DNA from: Aquabacterium humicola
GTDB taxonomy: Bacteria; Pseudomonadota; Gammaproteobacteria; Burkholderiales; Burkholderiaceae_C
Reading direction: 5' to 3'
Length of the DNA stretch: 64,000 bases
Assembly: GCF_030167915.1 (NCBI RefSeq)
Contig: NZ_JARGNB010000001.1
Coordinates: 1,860,001 to 1,924,000 of the forward strand
Position numbers and translations under genes: made by a program. Below are positions 19,946 to 30,572 of the stretch, piece after piece (position 1 is the stretch's first letter; each line of letters opens with the position of its first letter). The notes beneath the pieces are model-generated. The model searched no databases, was not told the DNA's origin, and was given only the letters and a program-made list of their open reading frames with translations.

Positions 19946-21292
19946 TCAGAACTTGGTCTTGACGCCGATCACCAGGGCGTCGTGCTGACGGTGGAAGCCG
20001 GCCAATGCGCGGTCCTCGCCGCTGAACAGGTGGGCGGCGACGTAGAACTCGTGCGGCTCCCAGCCGATGAAGGCCAGCCGCGGCGCGACATAGGTGTCGC
20101 GCACGTTGAAGCCGACCGCAAAGCGCATCGACGCCTTCCAGCGGTCCTGCCCGAACCGCGTTTCCACCTCGCCGTTGGCACCGACGAAGCGCTTGACCTC
20201 GAGCACCGGCTCGTCGACACGCGCCTCGTGCGCCACCAGCTGCAGGTTCACCCGCGTGTCCTTGCCGCCGGGAAAGAATTCCACCGCACCGATCCAGTCG
20301 AGCGCGTGCGCTCGCAGCATGCGGCCGTCACGCGCGGTGAGCGGCTGATCGAGCGTGTAGCCCAGTTCCATGCGAAAGGTGGCGCCGCCGACGGCCATCT
20401 CCCCGTCGATGGCCGCGAAACGCGTGTAGGGATGCAGCGACACCAGCCGCCCCTGCGCCGGCTCGAGGCGGAAATACGGCAGGGGCTGCCGGGTGTGGGC
20501 GACCGTGAGGCCCAGGTCCAGCGAGTCACCGGCGCGGGTGGCACGCAGCGCGACACCACCACTGCCGTCCTCCTGCTGCTCGATGCGCGCGCCGCGGAAG
20601 AACGGCGCCAGTGCCGGCGCCGGCTCGACGCCGATCACCTGCGCGCGGGCCCGGTTCACCGGATGCCAGACGCTGCCGTCGACGGGAAAGGCGGCCGCCT
20701 GGAAACGGGGCAGCCAGACGGCGTCGAGCTTGACCTCGCCGAGCGTCTGCTCCCATCGCACGGCCCACTGGGGCAGCCGGCGCTCGGACAGTTCATCGAG
20801 CGCGAAGCGCCGCAGGTCGACGCGGCTGACACGATCGATCACCGGCACCGCGTCGACGCGGCCCCACACGATCGTCTGCGCGCCGACGGTGACGCGCGTG
20901 TCCTCGTGCCGCAGGCGCAGGTAGCTGTCGCCCCAGTCGGCCGTCGCACGATCGAAGGTCCGGGGGCCGCCATCCTGCCAGTCGGCATCGAGGCGCGCGC
21001 CCAGGCGCAGCTCCCAGCGGCGGTCGGGTTGCCATTGCAGGAAGGGTTGCGCGCGCAGCGTCGCGCCCCGCTCCGCTTCGGGCGCCGACGGCCAGTGCCC
21101 GGCCTCCAGCCGCACCGCGTCGACGCCGAAGCGCAGCTTCGCGGTGCCGCGCGCCTCCCGCGGCTTGCGCGGGGCTGCCGGCGGATCGTCCTCGTCTTCG
21201 GCGGGGGTGGCGGTTTGCGCGAATGCCGCGCCATCGGCGGTGGCCAGGGCGATCAGCAGGGTCGCGAGCAACGCTCGGGTTCTTGTCGTCAC
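19946..21292 (-). CDS. DUF1302-like outer-membrane beta-barrel protein
   Basis: 448 residues. A signal peptide (ALLATLLIALATADGAAFAQ) is followed by a short acidic/P-rich linker and then strands with many aromatic residues, e.g. LRLRHEDTRVTVGAQTIVWGRVDAVPV, ending ALVIGVKTKF with the terminal Phe of outer-membrane barrels. The TIVWG motif and gene order (LolA-like, barrel, RND) match the DUF1302-type proteins seen with MMPL transporters. The GTG start at 21292 overlaps the LolA-like stop by GTGA. It may be the outer-membrane partner of the transporter. Confidence 0.75.
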   Translation of the reverse strand: MTTRTRALLATLLIALATADGAAFAQTATPAEDEDDPPAAPRKPREARGTAKLRFGVDAVRLEAGHWPSAPEAERGATLRAQPFLQWQPDRRWELRLGARLDADWQDGGPRTFDRATADWGDSYLRLRHEDTRVTVGAQTIVWGRVDAVPVIDRVSRVDLRRFALDELSERRLPQWAVRWEQTLGEVKLDAVWLPRFQAAAFPVDGSVWHPVNRARAQVIGVEPAPALAPFFRGARIEQQEDGSGGVALRATRAGDSLDLGLTVAHTRQPLPYFRLEPAQGRLVSLHPYTRFAAIDGEMAVGGATFRMELGYTLDQPLTARDGRMLRAHALDWIGAVEFFPGGKDTRVNLQLVAHEARVDEPVLEVKRFVGANGEVETRFGQDRWKASMRFAVGFNVRDTYVAPRLAFIGWEPHEFYVAAHLFSGEDRALAGFHRQHDALVIGVKTKF

Positions 21293-22110
21293 GGGCGGTA
21301 CCTCGATTCCAGGCTGTCGTCGGCCAGCATCTGCGATGAGAACAGCCGCGCGGGCAGCCGGCGATCGTACTTGACCGACTCGACCAGCAGGCGCGTTTCG
21401 TGGCCGGTGGCAAGGTCCACCGTCTTGCTGTCGGTCACCGTCAGGATGCCCTGAATTTCCTTGCGCGCCAGCAGGAGCCAGCGCTTGCTCGGCTCGCTGT
21501 CGCTCTTCTCGAAGTAGTCCACCCGCATGGCCATCGCATTGGCCACGTCGACCCAGACCAGCCGCTTCCGATAGGTCGAATTGCCGGGCTCTGTCGGCAC
21601 GCTCTCCAGCACCTGGCAGGCGACGCCGCCTTGGGATTCCTGGCGCAGCACGCGGTGCTGGTCCGCCGAGGGCTTGCGCGTCTGCAGATCCTCGAAATAG
21701 ATGTCCGAGCCGACGAAGCGGCCCCCCTTGCGCTCGCCGGCCACGCGGCGCACGCGGTCGAGCTCCGGCAGGTACAGCCACTGCTCGTTGCTGCCGTCGG
21801 GCTTGTCGAGGCTGAGCAGCCCGACGCCGGCGATGTCCGGCGGATTCAGGAAACGGATCATGTTCGCGAAGTCGCCCTTGCCGCGCTCGAGCCGGTAGGA
21901 CACGAGTTCGCGCACGCGCCGCGAACCGCTCTTGTCGACGAGTTCCATGCGCGTCGCGGCGGTCGCGTCGCGGCCGCTCGGGCGGTCGTGCAGCAGGGTC
22001 GCGAGCCGCAGGCCTTCATCGGCGTGCGCGGGCGTCGCGAGCGCGCCCCCGACGGCCGCGGCCAGCAGACCCAGCACGTCACGGCGGCCGCAGCGTGGCG
22101 GCTGGTTCAT
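21289..22110 (-). CDS. LolA-like outer-membrane lipoprotein-sorting protein (pfam17131 type)
   Basis: 273 residues. The N-terminus has a twin-Arg-like RRDVLGLLAAAVGGALATPAHA export signal. The mature part shows the pattern of the LolA-like periplasmic family found next to RND transporters: FANMIRFLNPPDIAGVGLL, WLYLPELDRVRRVAGERKGGRFVGSDIYFEDL. Such proteins are thought to carry lipid between membranes. ATG 22110 has a very strong AAGGAGGG sequence upstream. It is coupled to the barrel gene by a 4-base overlap. Confidence 0.85.
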   Translation of the reverse strand: MNQPPRCGRRDVLGLLAAAVGGALATPAHADEGLRLATLLHDRPSGRDATAATRMELVDKSGSRRVRELVSYRLERGKGDFANMIRFLNPPDIAGVGLLSLDKPDGSNEQWLYLPELDRVRRVAGERKGGRFVGSDIYFEDLQTRKPSADQHRVLRQESQGGVACQVLESVPTEPGNSTYRKRLVWVDVANAMAMRVDYFEKSDSEPSKRWLLLARKEIQGILTVTDSKTVDLATGHETRLLVESVKYDRRLPARLFSSQMLADDSLESRYRP

Positions 22111-22120
22111 GAACCCTCCT

Positions 22121-22804
22121 TCAGGCGGCCGGCTTTCGCGCCAGCACGTTGTAGCAGTTGCCAGACACCTCTTCGCGGGCGATCTCGAATCCCGCGGCGA
22201 CGATGCGGCGCCGGATGTCCTCGCGTTCGTACGGCGTATAGAGAATACCTTTGCGCATGCCCCAGTCATTGATGCGCTGCGCGATCGCGCGCAGCGGCTG
22301 GATGCCGCGCGGATAGAGCAACACGTTGGCGGCGAGCGTGCCGCCGGGCTTCAGTACGCGCTGAATGTCGCGCAAGGCGGCGTCCACGGCCGGAAAGCAG
22401 TGGATGGAGTTCGCGATGTTGGCCGTGTCGAAATGGCCGGTGTCAAACGGCAGCGCCGCCGCATCGGCGTGCTGGAAGTGCAGGTTCGGCTTGCCGCGAA
22501 AGCGGTGCATCGCGCCGCGCAGCATCGACTCGGCGTAGTCGATGCCGGTGATGTCGACGTCGGGCAGCTTCTTCCAGCGCCGCCACCGCAGCACGAGCTC
22601 CAGCAGCGTGCCGGTACCGCAGGCGACTTCCAGATGCCGGGGACCGAAGTTCGGACCGAACAGCCGAAGCTGCTTGCCCAGGGTGCTGTTGTAGGCGAAG
22701 GTGAGGATGAAGAAGCCGCGAACGTCGTACCACCAGGGCTCGGACTTGTAGGCTTCGGCGATCTCGTCCCGCGTCTTGCCACTGCCCGTCGGCGTTCGGT
22801 CCAT
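22121..22804 (-). CDS. Class I SAM-dependent methyltransferase
   Basis: 227 residues. Motif I is LEVACGTGTLLE, motif II GIDYAES, and post-motif stretches FDTANIANSIHCFP and RVLKPGGTLAANVL fit the UbiE/Methyltransf_11 fold. The substrate cannot be told; its position 10 bases ahead of a LolA-like/barrel/RND set suggests a lipid or quinone-like molecule, which is inference. The ATG at 22804 has AGAGGA 9 bases upstream. First gene of this minus-strand run. Confidence 0.85.
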   Translation of the reverse strand: MDRTPTGSGKTRDEIAEAYKSEPWWYDVRGFFILTFAYNSTLGKQLRLFGPNFGPRHLEVACGTGTLLELVLRWRRWKKLPDVDITGIDYAESMLRGAMHRFRGKPNLHFQHADAAALPFDTGHFDTANIANSIHCFPAVDAALRDIQRVLKPGGTLAANVLLYPRGIQPLRAIAQRINDWGMRKGILYTPYEREDIRRRIVAAGFEIAREEVSGNCYNVLARKPAA

Positions 22805-22989
22805 GCTGCGTGTCCTCTTGTCGTTCGAGGTGGAGTCTCGAGGTCGCGGAACGATCTTCTCGGAGGGTTGCATTCTGCCCACAATCAGCCCGTTCCCGCG
22901 GCGGACTGCCTGTCGAATGCTTTTACAGTCCGTCGCCACCGACACCGGTCGCCGCAGCCATCCGCTTGATTTCACGGGGTTTTTTTGTT

Positions 22990-23005
22990 TGGCACAGGCT
23001 TTGCT
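22990..23005 (+). promoter_or_regulatory. Sigma-54 (-24/-12) promoter of the PEP-CTERM gene
   Basis: TGGCAC at 22990-22995, five bases, then TTGCT at 23001-23005: a full match to the RpoN consensus with GG and GC in correct phase. Transcription would begin near 23016, giving a leader of about 40 bases with AAGGAG at 23044-23049 before the ATG at 23056. About 50 bases upstream an inverted repeat GTCG-CCAC-CGAC (22932-22943) could bind an activator. The sigma-54 activator PrsR is encoded 4 kb downstream. Confidence 0.85.
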
Positions 23006-23055
23006 AACTTGAGTGCGACCGTCCTCTAGGTCACTATCCAGACTAAGGAGCACCC

Positions 23056-23856
23056 ATGAAATTGAACAAGATCGTCTCAGCAGTCCTCGGGGCGGCCTCG
23101 ATCTTCGCCGTTGGCGCGGCGAATGCGGCTACCTTCCCGGACTTCGGCGTCACCCCCGGCGCCTACGGCAGCGGCTTCTACAGCCCGTTCACTGCCGACA
23201 AGATCACCGGCAACTACGTCGAAGTGGTCACCTTCACCGGTCCCGGCACGTTCGACGTCTCGCTGCGCTGGAACGCCGGCCAGTTCGTCGCCGATGACGG
23301 CGTCACCGCGCTGAGCGGCGCCACCACCGGCCTCGGCAGCCTGTTCGGCTACGGCCTGTACGCCTTCTTCCAGGGCACGGGCACGTTCGCTTCGGCGGGC
23401 GGTGTCACCACCTTCACGCTGACCGGCGGTTCGCTGTCGGTGTACCTGGACGACGACCAGAACACCACTTTCGTGCAACCGGGCAGCGGCAGCGGCGCCT
23501 GGACGACCGGCCTCAGCGGTGATGACGTCCTGCTGGCCACCGGCACGGCGATCAGCGGCGAAGGCAACCTGGATCCGAGCCTGCCGACCTGCGACCCCGG
23601 CATCAACTGCGGCAGCTTCGGCCAGAGCACCTCGTTCAACCTGACGGCCGCCGGCGCGGGCTTCTTCACCAGCCCGGTGCCGTTCTACAACGTGTCGTTC
23701 GAGTCGGGCCAGCTGAACAACTTCGACGTGTCCGGCACGCAAGTGATCAACGGCTCGATGGACACGGTGTTCACCACCGTTCCGGAACCCGGCACGCTGG
23801 CCCTGGCCGGTATCGCCCTGCTGGGCATCGGCGCCGTTCGCCGCCGCAAGGCCTGA
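23056..23856 (+). CDS. pepA: PEP-CTERM protein, flocculation-associated PepA type
   Basis: 266 residues. The signal peptide MKLNKIVSAVLGAASIFAVG is cut probably after Ala24 (ANA). The body is rich in G, T, S, F and lacks Lys, typical of surface PEP-CTERM proteins. The sorting tail at 242-266 has VPEPGT, a hydrophobic stretch (LALAGIALLGIGAV) and RRRKA, exactly the exosortase A recognition layout. A small CDPGINC loop could form a disulfide. PepA-type proteins are needed for floc formation in Zoogloea (established knowledge). It has its own sigma-54 promoter and terminator. Confidence 0.9.
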   Translation: MKLNKIVSAVLGAASIFAVGAANAATFPDFGVTPGAYGSGFYSPFTADKITGNYVEVVTFTGPGTFDVSLRWNAGQFVADDGVTALSGATTGLGSLFGYGLYAFFQGTGTFASAGGVTTFTLTGGSLSVYLDDDQNTTFVQPGSGSGAWTTGLSGDDVLLATGTAISGEGNLDPSLPTCDPGINCGSFGQSTSFNLTAAGAGFFTSPVPFYNVSFESGQLNNFDVSGTQVINGSMDTVFTTVPEPGTLALAGIALLGIGAVRRRKA

Positions 23857-23906
23857 GGCCTCGCCCGCACTGCCCGTTGACTCAGTCGACGGGCGGGGAA
23901 TGAAGA

Positions 23907-23932
23907 AGCCGCAGCTTGCTGCGGCTTTTTTC
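23907..23932 (+). terminator. Rho-independent terminator after pepA
   Basis: Stem AGCCGCAG / CTGCGGCT with a CTTG loop (23907-23926) runs straight into TTTTTTC. It lies 50 bases after the pepA stop. A second hairpin, CCCGTTGAC-TCA-GTCGACGGG, precedes it at about 23873-23893. The reverse strand has only a short A/T run, so it serves mainly the plus strand. Confidence 0.9.
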
Positions 23933-24094
23933 TTGCCTGTTCGCTGCCGATCAACGCGTCAGACCGGAAGCGATTGCTGCATGGCGGTGGCGGCAGAACC
24001 TGGTGCCTTGCCACGGCTTCACGGCCTGCCGCCGCCGGCCAGGGCTGCAGGCTTGGCCGGCGGGCATGGTCCGCGGGCCTGGTCTACTGTCCAG

Positions 24095-26884
24095 TCAGCG
24101 CGACGCAGCCGACTGCAGGAGCTTGGAGACTTCAGCCTGCTGAGGGAACTTGTCGCCCAGCGCCGCGAGCTTCTTCAGCTCGGCCGTAGCCTCGTCGTTC
24201 CGACCCGCCTTGACGTACAGCCGGGCCAGACCGAGCGTGAAAGCCGCCCCGGCCGTACCAGCCTTCGCGACCGCATCCTTCTGAACGCTGATGGCCCGGT
24301 CAAGCTTTCCTTCAGCGGCCAGCGCCATCGCCAGGGTGTCCAGCATGTGCGGAACGGCAGGCATCAGCCCGACGGCGCGTTCGGCCAGCGGGACCGCGCC
24401 CGGCCGGCCCTGCTGAACCATGATCCACGCGATGTTGTTGAGCGCGGGCGCGTAATCGGGCCGATGCTTCAGGACCTCGTTGAAACGCGCTTCGGCCTTC
24501 GCGAGCTCGTTGCGCGTCAGGGCCATGCGGCCGAGGTTGAACAGGAAACGCACGTCGCCTGCGTGGGCCTTCAGCCAGTCCGCGGCGGCCGCCTCGGCTG
24601 CGTCGGGCTTGCCGGCGGCGATCAGCGTCACGTAGAGCTTGTCCGCGACGTCGGTCGTTGCATCGCTCTTCGACACCGCCGTGCGATAAGCCGACGCCGC
24701 CGGCTCCCAGCGCTTGCGCGTCGCCTCGACATCGCCCTCGAGCGAATAGCCGAGCGCCGCGCCAGGGCGCTTCGCCTGCAGCGTGCGCGCGATCGTGCGC
24801 GCCTCGTCGAAGCGGCGATTGGCGACTTCGAGCCGCACGAGACCCACCGGCACCGCGAGTGACTCCGGGTTGATCTGGGCGGCGCGCTTGTAGCTGGCCT
24901 GCGCGGCAGCCCAGTCGCGGCGACCGGCATGCAGCTCCGCCAGCCGCAGGTGCGGCTGCGCCGAGCGCGGCTCGATCGTGGCCCACTTGTTGAAGCTGGC
25001 GACCGCCTGAGCCGGCTCACCCGCGAGCGCCTGCGCGCGCCCGAGCAGATCGAGGATCTCGGGGTTGTTCGGTGCCAGCGCGTCCGCCTCGCGCGCCGCA
25101 GCGAGCGCCTGCTTCGGTTCGCCGCTCACCAGGTGGAAGTCGATCAGCGCGGCGCGGGCCTTCATGTCCGCCGGACTGGCCTGCTGTGCCTGCTGCAGCA
25201 ACTTGACGATCTCGTCCTTGTTGCCGCCGGCGGTGGCGCTCAGCTTGGCCAGCGCCAGCAGCGCCGGCACATGCTTGGCATTCGTCGCCAGCACGGCTTC
25301 GAAGCGCTTGCGCGCGGCGTCGGTCTTGCCCTCGAGCTGGTCGAGCGCCGCCAGACCCGCGACTGACGGAAAGTAGACCGCGTCGATCTTCAAGGCCCGC
25401 TCGAAACCGGCGCGCGCGCCGGCGTTGTCGCCCTGGCGCATGAGGATGTCGCCCCGGATGTTGGCGACGAACGCACTGTCGGGCTGCTTGCGCTCGAGCT
25501 CGCCGACCGCCTTCAGCGCCGCGGGCAGCTCGTTGCGTCGGACCATTGCGCTGATCAGCGCCAGATCGGCCTCCATGCCCCGATCGACCGCGGCGATGCG
25601 CGTCAGCTCGGCGAACGCCGCCTCGGTCTGGCCCTTGGCCAGCATCGCGCGCGCACGCCCGGTCTGCAGCTTGGCGTCGTCCGGCCGCGCTTTCGCCGCA
25701 CGGCCGAAAAGCACTTCCGCCCGCTGTGCATCGCCCGACTCGAGGTAGGCCTCGGCGGCCAGCGAGAGCGCCTCGGCCGGCGGCGACGGCTGCTCGAGCA
25801 GCGTCGACAGCGTGCCGATCGCCTTGGCGGGCTGGCCGCTGCGCATGTGAACGCGCGCGAGCAGCACGCGCGCGTTCATCACCTCGGGATGTAATTGCAC
25901 GGCCTTGCTGAGGTGGGCTTCGGCCTGCACCAGGGCGTTCAGCGCCATCTCGTTGGCGCCGGCCAGCTGCAGTACGCGCAGGCTGTTGGGCATCGCCTTG
26001 ACCAGCTGCAGCAGCACCTCGCGGGCGCGCAGGTGTTCACCCTGCGCGAAGGCCAGCTGGGCATCGTAGAAGCGCGTCTGCACGTTGCCGGGGAACAGCT
26101 TCTGCATGCGCTTGAACTGTTCCTGCGCGGCCTTCAGGTCACGCGCCTGGAAGTGCAGCGAAATCACCGCGTTGTGCGCCAGCAGGTCGTCCGGCTTGGC
26201 CGCGAGCGCCTGTTCGTAGCTCGTCATCGCGGCCTTGGCATCACCCTTGGCCGCGTAGAGGATGTCGCCGCGCACGCGCCAGGCCTCCGCATGCTTCGGA
26301 TCCTGGGTCGTCACCGCATCGAGCAGCTGCAGCGCACCGGCGAAGTCGCCGCCATCGGCCTTCATGCGCGCCTGGAAGACCTGGGCCTCGGCGTACTTCG
26401 GCGCAATCTGCAGCGCCTCGGCGAGCATGGCCTCGGCCTCGGCCTTGCGGCGCAGCCCGTTCAGCGCCATCGCCACCGCGATCTTCAGGTCGGCCGTGGC
26501 TTCGGGCCGATCGAGCTGCTTGCCGGCATAACTGTCGACGACACGCTTGAGCTGCCCCACCTGAACCAGCGAGCGGGCCAGCAGCGGCAGCACCAGCGAT
26601 TCCGAGTACTGGAGCTCGAGCGCCTTGCCGAGCTCGACACTGGCCATCGCCGGCTCGCCCAACTCGTAAAGTGCGCGGCCAAGCAGGTAGCGCGCTTCGC
26701 CCGATTGCGGGTTGCTCTGCAGCGCGTTCTTCAGCTCGATGCCGGCGGCCTTGAAGTCGTGCTTCTCGATGAAGGCTTTGGCCGAGGCGATGGACTCGCT
26801 CGCCGACCGCTCGCGGCTGCAGCCGCCAAGTTGCGCCGCGATGGCCAGGCTGGCGCCGGCCAGCAGCAATTGAACTGGTTTCAA
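24095..26884 (-). CDS. prsT: PEP-CTERM system TPR-repeat lipoprotein PrsT
   Basis: 929 residues. The signal peptide ends in the lipobox QLGGC (Cys about residue 22). The rest is a chain of roughly two dozen TPR units (for example AEARYLLGRALYELGEP-type and ALNNIAWIMVQQG). From family knowledge, PrsT (TIGR02917) accompanies PrsK/PrsR in exosortase A species and probably holds export partners in the periplasm. The start is a TTG at 26884 (GAGGGTGAG upstream); no ATG or GTG gives a better signal peptide. It follows prsR on the same strand after a 140-base gap. Confidence 0.92.
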   Translation of the reverse strand: MKPVQLLLAGASLAIAAQLGGCSRERSASESIASAKAFIEKHDFKAAGIELKNALQSNPQSGEARYLLGRALYELGEPAMASVELGKALELQYSESLVLPLLARSLVQVGQLKRVVDSYAGKQLDRPEATADLKIAVAMALNGLRRKAEAEAMLAEALQIAPKYAEAQVFQARMKADGGDFAGALQLLDAVTTQDPKHAEAWRVRGDILYAAKGDAKAAMTSYEQALAAKPDDLLAHNAVISLHFQARDLKAAQEQFKRMQKLFPGNVQTRFYDAQLAFAQGEHLRAREVLLQLVKAMPNSLRVLQLAGANEMALNALVQAEAHLSKAVQLHPEVMNARVLLARVHMRSGQPAKAIGTLSTLLEQPSPPAEALSLAAEAYLESGDAQRAEVLFGRAAKARPDDAKLQTGRARAMLAKGQTEAAFAELTRIAAVDRGMEADLALISAMVRRNELPAALKAVGELERKQPDSAFVANIRGDILMRQGDNAGARAGFERALKIDAVYFPSVAGLAALDQLEGKTDAARKRFEAVLATNAKHVPALLALAKLSATAGGNKDEIVKLLQQAQQASPADMKARAALIDFHLVSGEPKQALAAAREADALAPNNPEILDLLGRAQALAGEPAQAVASFNKWATIEPRSAQPHLRLAELHAGRRDWAAAQASYKRAAQINPESLAVPVGLVRLEVANRRFDEARTIARTLQAKRPGAALGYSLEGDVEATRKRWEPAASAYRTAVSKSDATTDVADKLYVTLIAAGKPDAAEAAAADWLKAHAGDVRFLFNLGRMALTRNELAKAEARFNEVLKHRPDYAPALNNIAWIMVQQGRPGAVPLAERAVGLMPAVPHMLDTLAMALAAEGKLDRAISVQKDAVAKAGTAGAAFTLGLARLYVKAGRNDEATAELKKLAALGDKFPQQAEVSKLLQSAASR

Positions 26885-27024
26885 CTCACCCTCGCAATTC
26901 CGGGGACGGATGCTTTCTTGATCGACGGCCGGTTCATGAACCCGCAGCGCATCGGACGATGTTCACCGGGCATCCCGGCCGCCTTGACGATTGTGTTCCC
27001 ACGGTCACCTCCCGAGCCATCCGC

Positions 27025-28394
<1,370 letters not shown>

Positions 28395-28398
<4 letters not shown>

Positions 28399-30488
28399 CG
28401 ATCGGTGATCATCTGCAGGTCGGCCGCCTTGCGTGCATCGAACAGCGGCAGCAGCACCGTGACGACCGAGCCGCTGCCGACCTCGCTCTGCACGTCGACC
28501 GAGCCGCCGAGCTCCTTGATGTATTGAAAGCTTTCGTAGGCACCGATGCCCATGCCACTGTCCTTGGTCGTGCTGAAGGGCCGGAACAGTCGCGTCTGCA
28601 CGAATTCGCGCGACATGCCGGCACCGGTATCGCCGACGACGACCATGGCACGCCCCGACGACTGCTGCAGCCGCAGCCACACCTTACCCGAGGCGGGTGT
28701 GGCATCAAGGGCATTCTGCACGAGGTGCCCGATCACGCGTTCGAGCCGCTCCTCGTGTCCGCGCGTCGACACCTCGTCCACCAGTTGCAGCTCCAGCTGG
28801 CGGCCGCGGCCCTGCACCGTGGCTTCGATGCGACGCGCCATCGGCGCGAGCTCGACGCCGGAGCTGCCGCCGACGGGCTTCGCGCCTTCGCGCAGTTGCA
28901 TCATCATCTGGCGCATCTTCTCCAGCGAGCTCTCGACGGTCAGCAGCATGTCCTGCTGGAACTCCGGGTTGTGCTGCAGGCGCTGCGCGTTCTTGAGCAT
29001 CAGCGACAGCTGGGTGATGATGTTCTTCAGGTCGTGCACGACGAAGGCGGACATGCGGTTGAAGGCATCGAACTTGCGCGCCTCCAGCAAGGCCTCGGTG
29101 GCCTGCATCTGCGCGAGGAAGCCGGCCGCCTGGCGCGCCGCGATCTTCAGCAGGTCGCGCACCTCCCAGTTCGGCTCGATCGCCGTGCGCGGCCGCGACA
29201 GCACGACGAACCCGATCAGCTGGTCGGCCACCAGCAGCGGCACCACCAGCCACGCGGTCGCGCTGGTCGACAGCCACAGCGGCACGGTCAGGTCGCCGTA
29301 GCGGCGCGGCTGGGCGCGGAACTCGTCGATGTCGACGATCCACTCCTTCTCGCGCATGAAGCCGCAGAACGGCGAGTCGACGGGCTCGCTGTCGCTGCTG
29401 GCCGGCGTGTTCCAGCGCGCGGTCTGCACGAAGCGGTCGCCGTCGAGGCCGCGCGACCACAGGCTGCCGGCGGGGCACTCCACCATGTCGGCCAGGCCGT
29501 GCACGACCAGCATGCCGACTTCCTGCGGCGAGCTCTTCGTCGACAGCATCGCGGTGAAGCGCAGCCATTCCTGCCGGTAGTCGTAGCGGTAGCTGAAGAA
29601 GTTCTTGCTGAGGAAGACGCGCAGGCGCGCGCGCTGCGCGCCCGACAGCACCAGCACGGCGAGCATCAGCAGCGCCGCGAACAGCAGCGCGATCTGCAGC
29701 GCGCGGCCCCACTGGCCGCCGAAATAGCGCACGTAGTAGCCGACCGCAGCGATCAGCAGCAGGTAGGCGCCGATCAGCAGCAGCGTGGCCGAATAGAAGG
29801 CCGCCGTGCGCGAGACCTTCAGGTTGCTGATCCAGGAGGCCTGGCGCCGCGACGCGACGAACAGCAGCGGCGTCGCCAGCGCATAGACGGCGCCGCGCAC
29901 GCTCAGCGCATCGGGGTCGAAGCGGCCGAACATGACCGCCTCGGAGTGGATGTAGACGTCGTACGCGAAGCTGAACCCCAGGGCCAGGCAGACGGGTTTT
30001 GCATTCCAGCGCGTCTCTTCGGTCTGGTTGCGGAACAGCTGCTCGAGCAGCACCAGCCCGAGCACGCCGATCGCCAGCGACAGCGCGAGCGCTGCGCGCT
30101 CGAACTCGGAGTGCCCGAGCACGATGGCCAGCCGGCAGGCTGCGGTCACGCCGACGAGCCCCGCAGTGATCGGCAGCAGCGCACCTCGGCCCAGGCGCTC
30201 CACCGGCACAGCGACTGCCGCCGGCCGAACCAGCGCCAGCAGGAAGACCAGCCACGTAGCGGAGCGCAGCAGGTCGAAGCCCGACAGCACGTCGGCGGTG
30301 ATGCGCCAGTCGGAATAGTGGTCCACCGTCGCGGCCACGCCCCAGGCGGACGTCGCGGCGACGGCGCCGAGGAAGGCGGCAGCGGGACGATCGCGCAGGC
30401 TGCCCAGGTGGCCCGAGCGCAGCAGGTAGACCGCAAAGGCCGCGTTCAGCGCCGCGGCGACGCCGTAGCCGAACGGCGCGAAGTCCAT
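28395..30488 (-). CDS. prsK: PrsK, histidine kinase of the PEP-CTERM system
   Basis: 697 residues. About eight membrane helices fill the first ~300 residues, then a GAF-like segment, a dimerisation helix with the phospho-acceptor His in FVVHDLKNIITQLS, and an ATPase domain (NALDATP N-box, VVGDTGAGM G1-box, DSGMGIGAY G2-box). TIGR02916 type. It pairs with PrsR, with which it overlaps by 4 bases. The signal it senses is unknown. The gene follows the glycosyltransferase by 84 bases. Confidence 0.94.
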
Positions 30489-30572
30489 GCCCGGGTCAGC
30501 GCGACGCGGCCGGCGCCGGAACGCTCGCGACCGGACGCCGCGAGCGCGGCGGCCGGTGCGGCATGGCGGCGC

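Noticed and set aside
16594-19962. Open frame of ~1120 codons on the plus strand across the ThiF-like and RND genes
   Set aside because: Low-complexity R/A/H-rich translation and it overlaps two well-supported genes in other frames.
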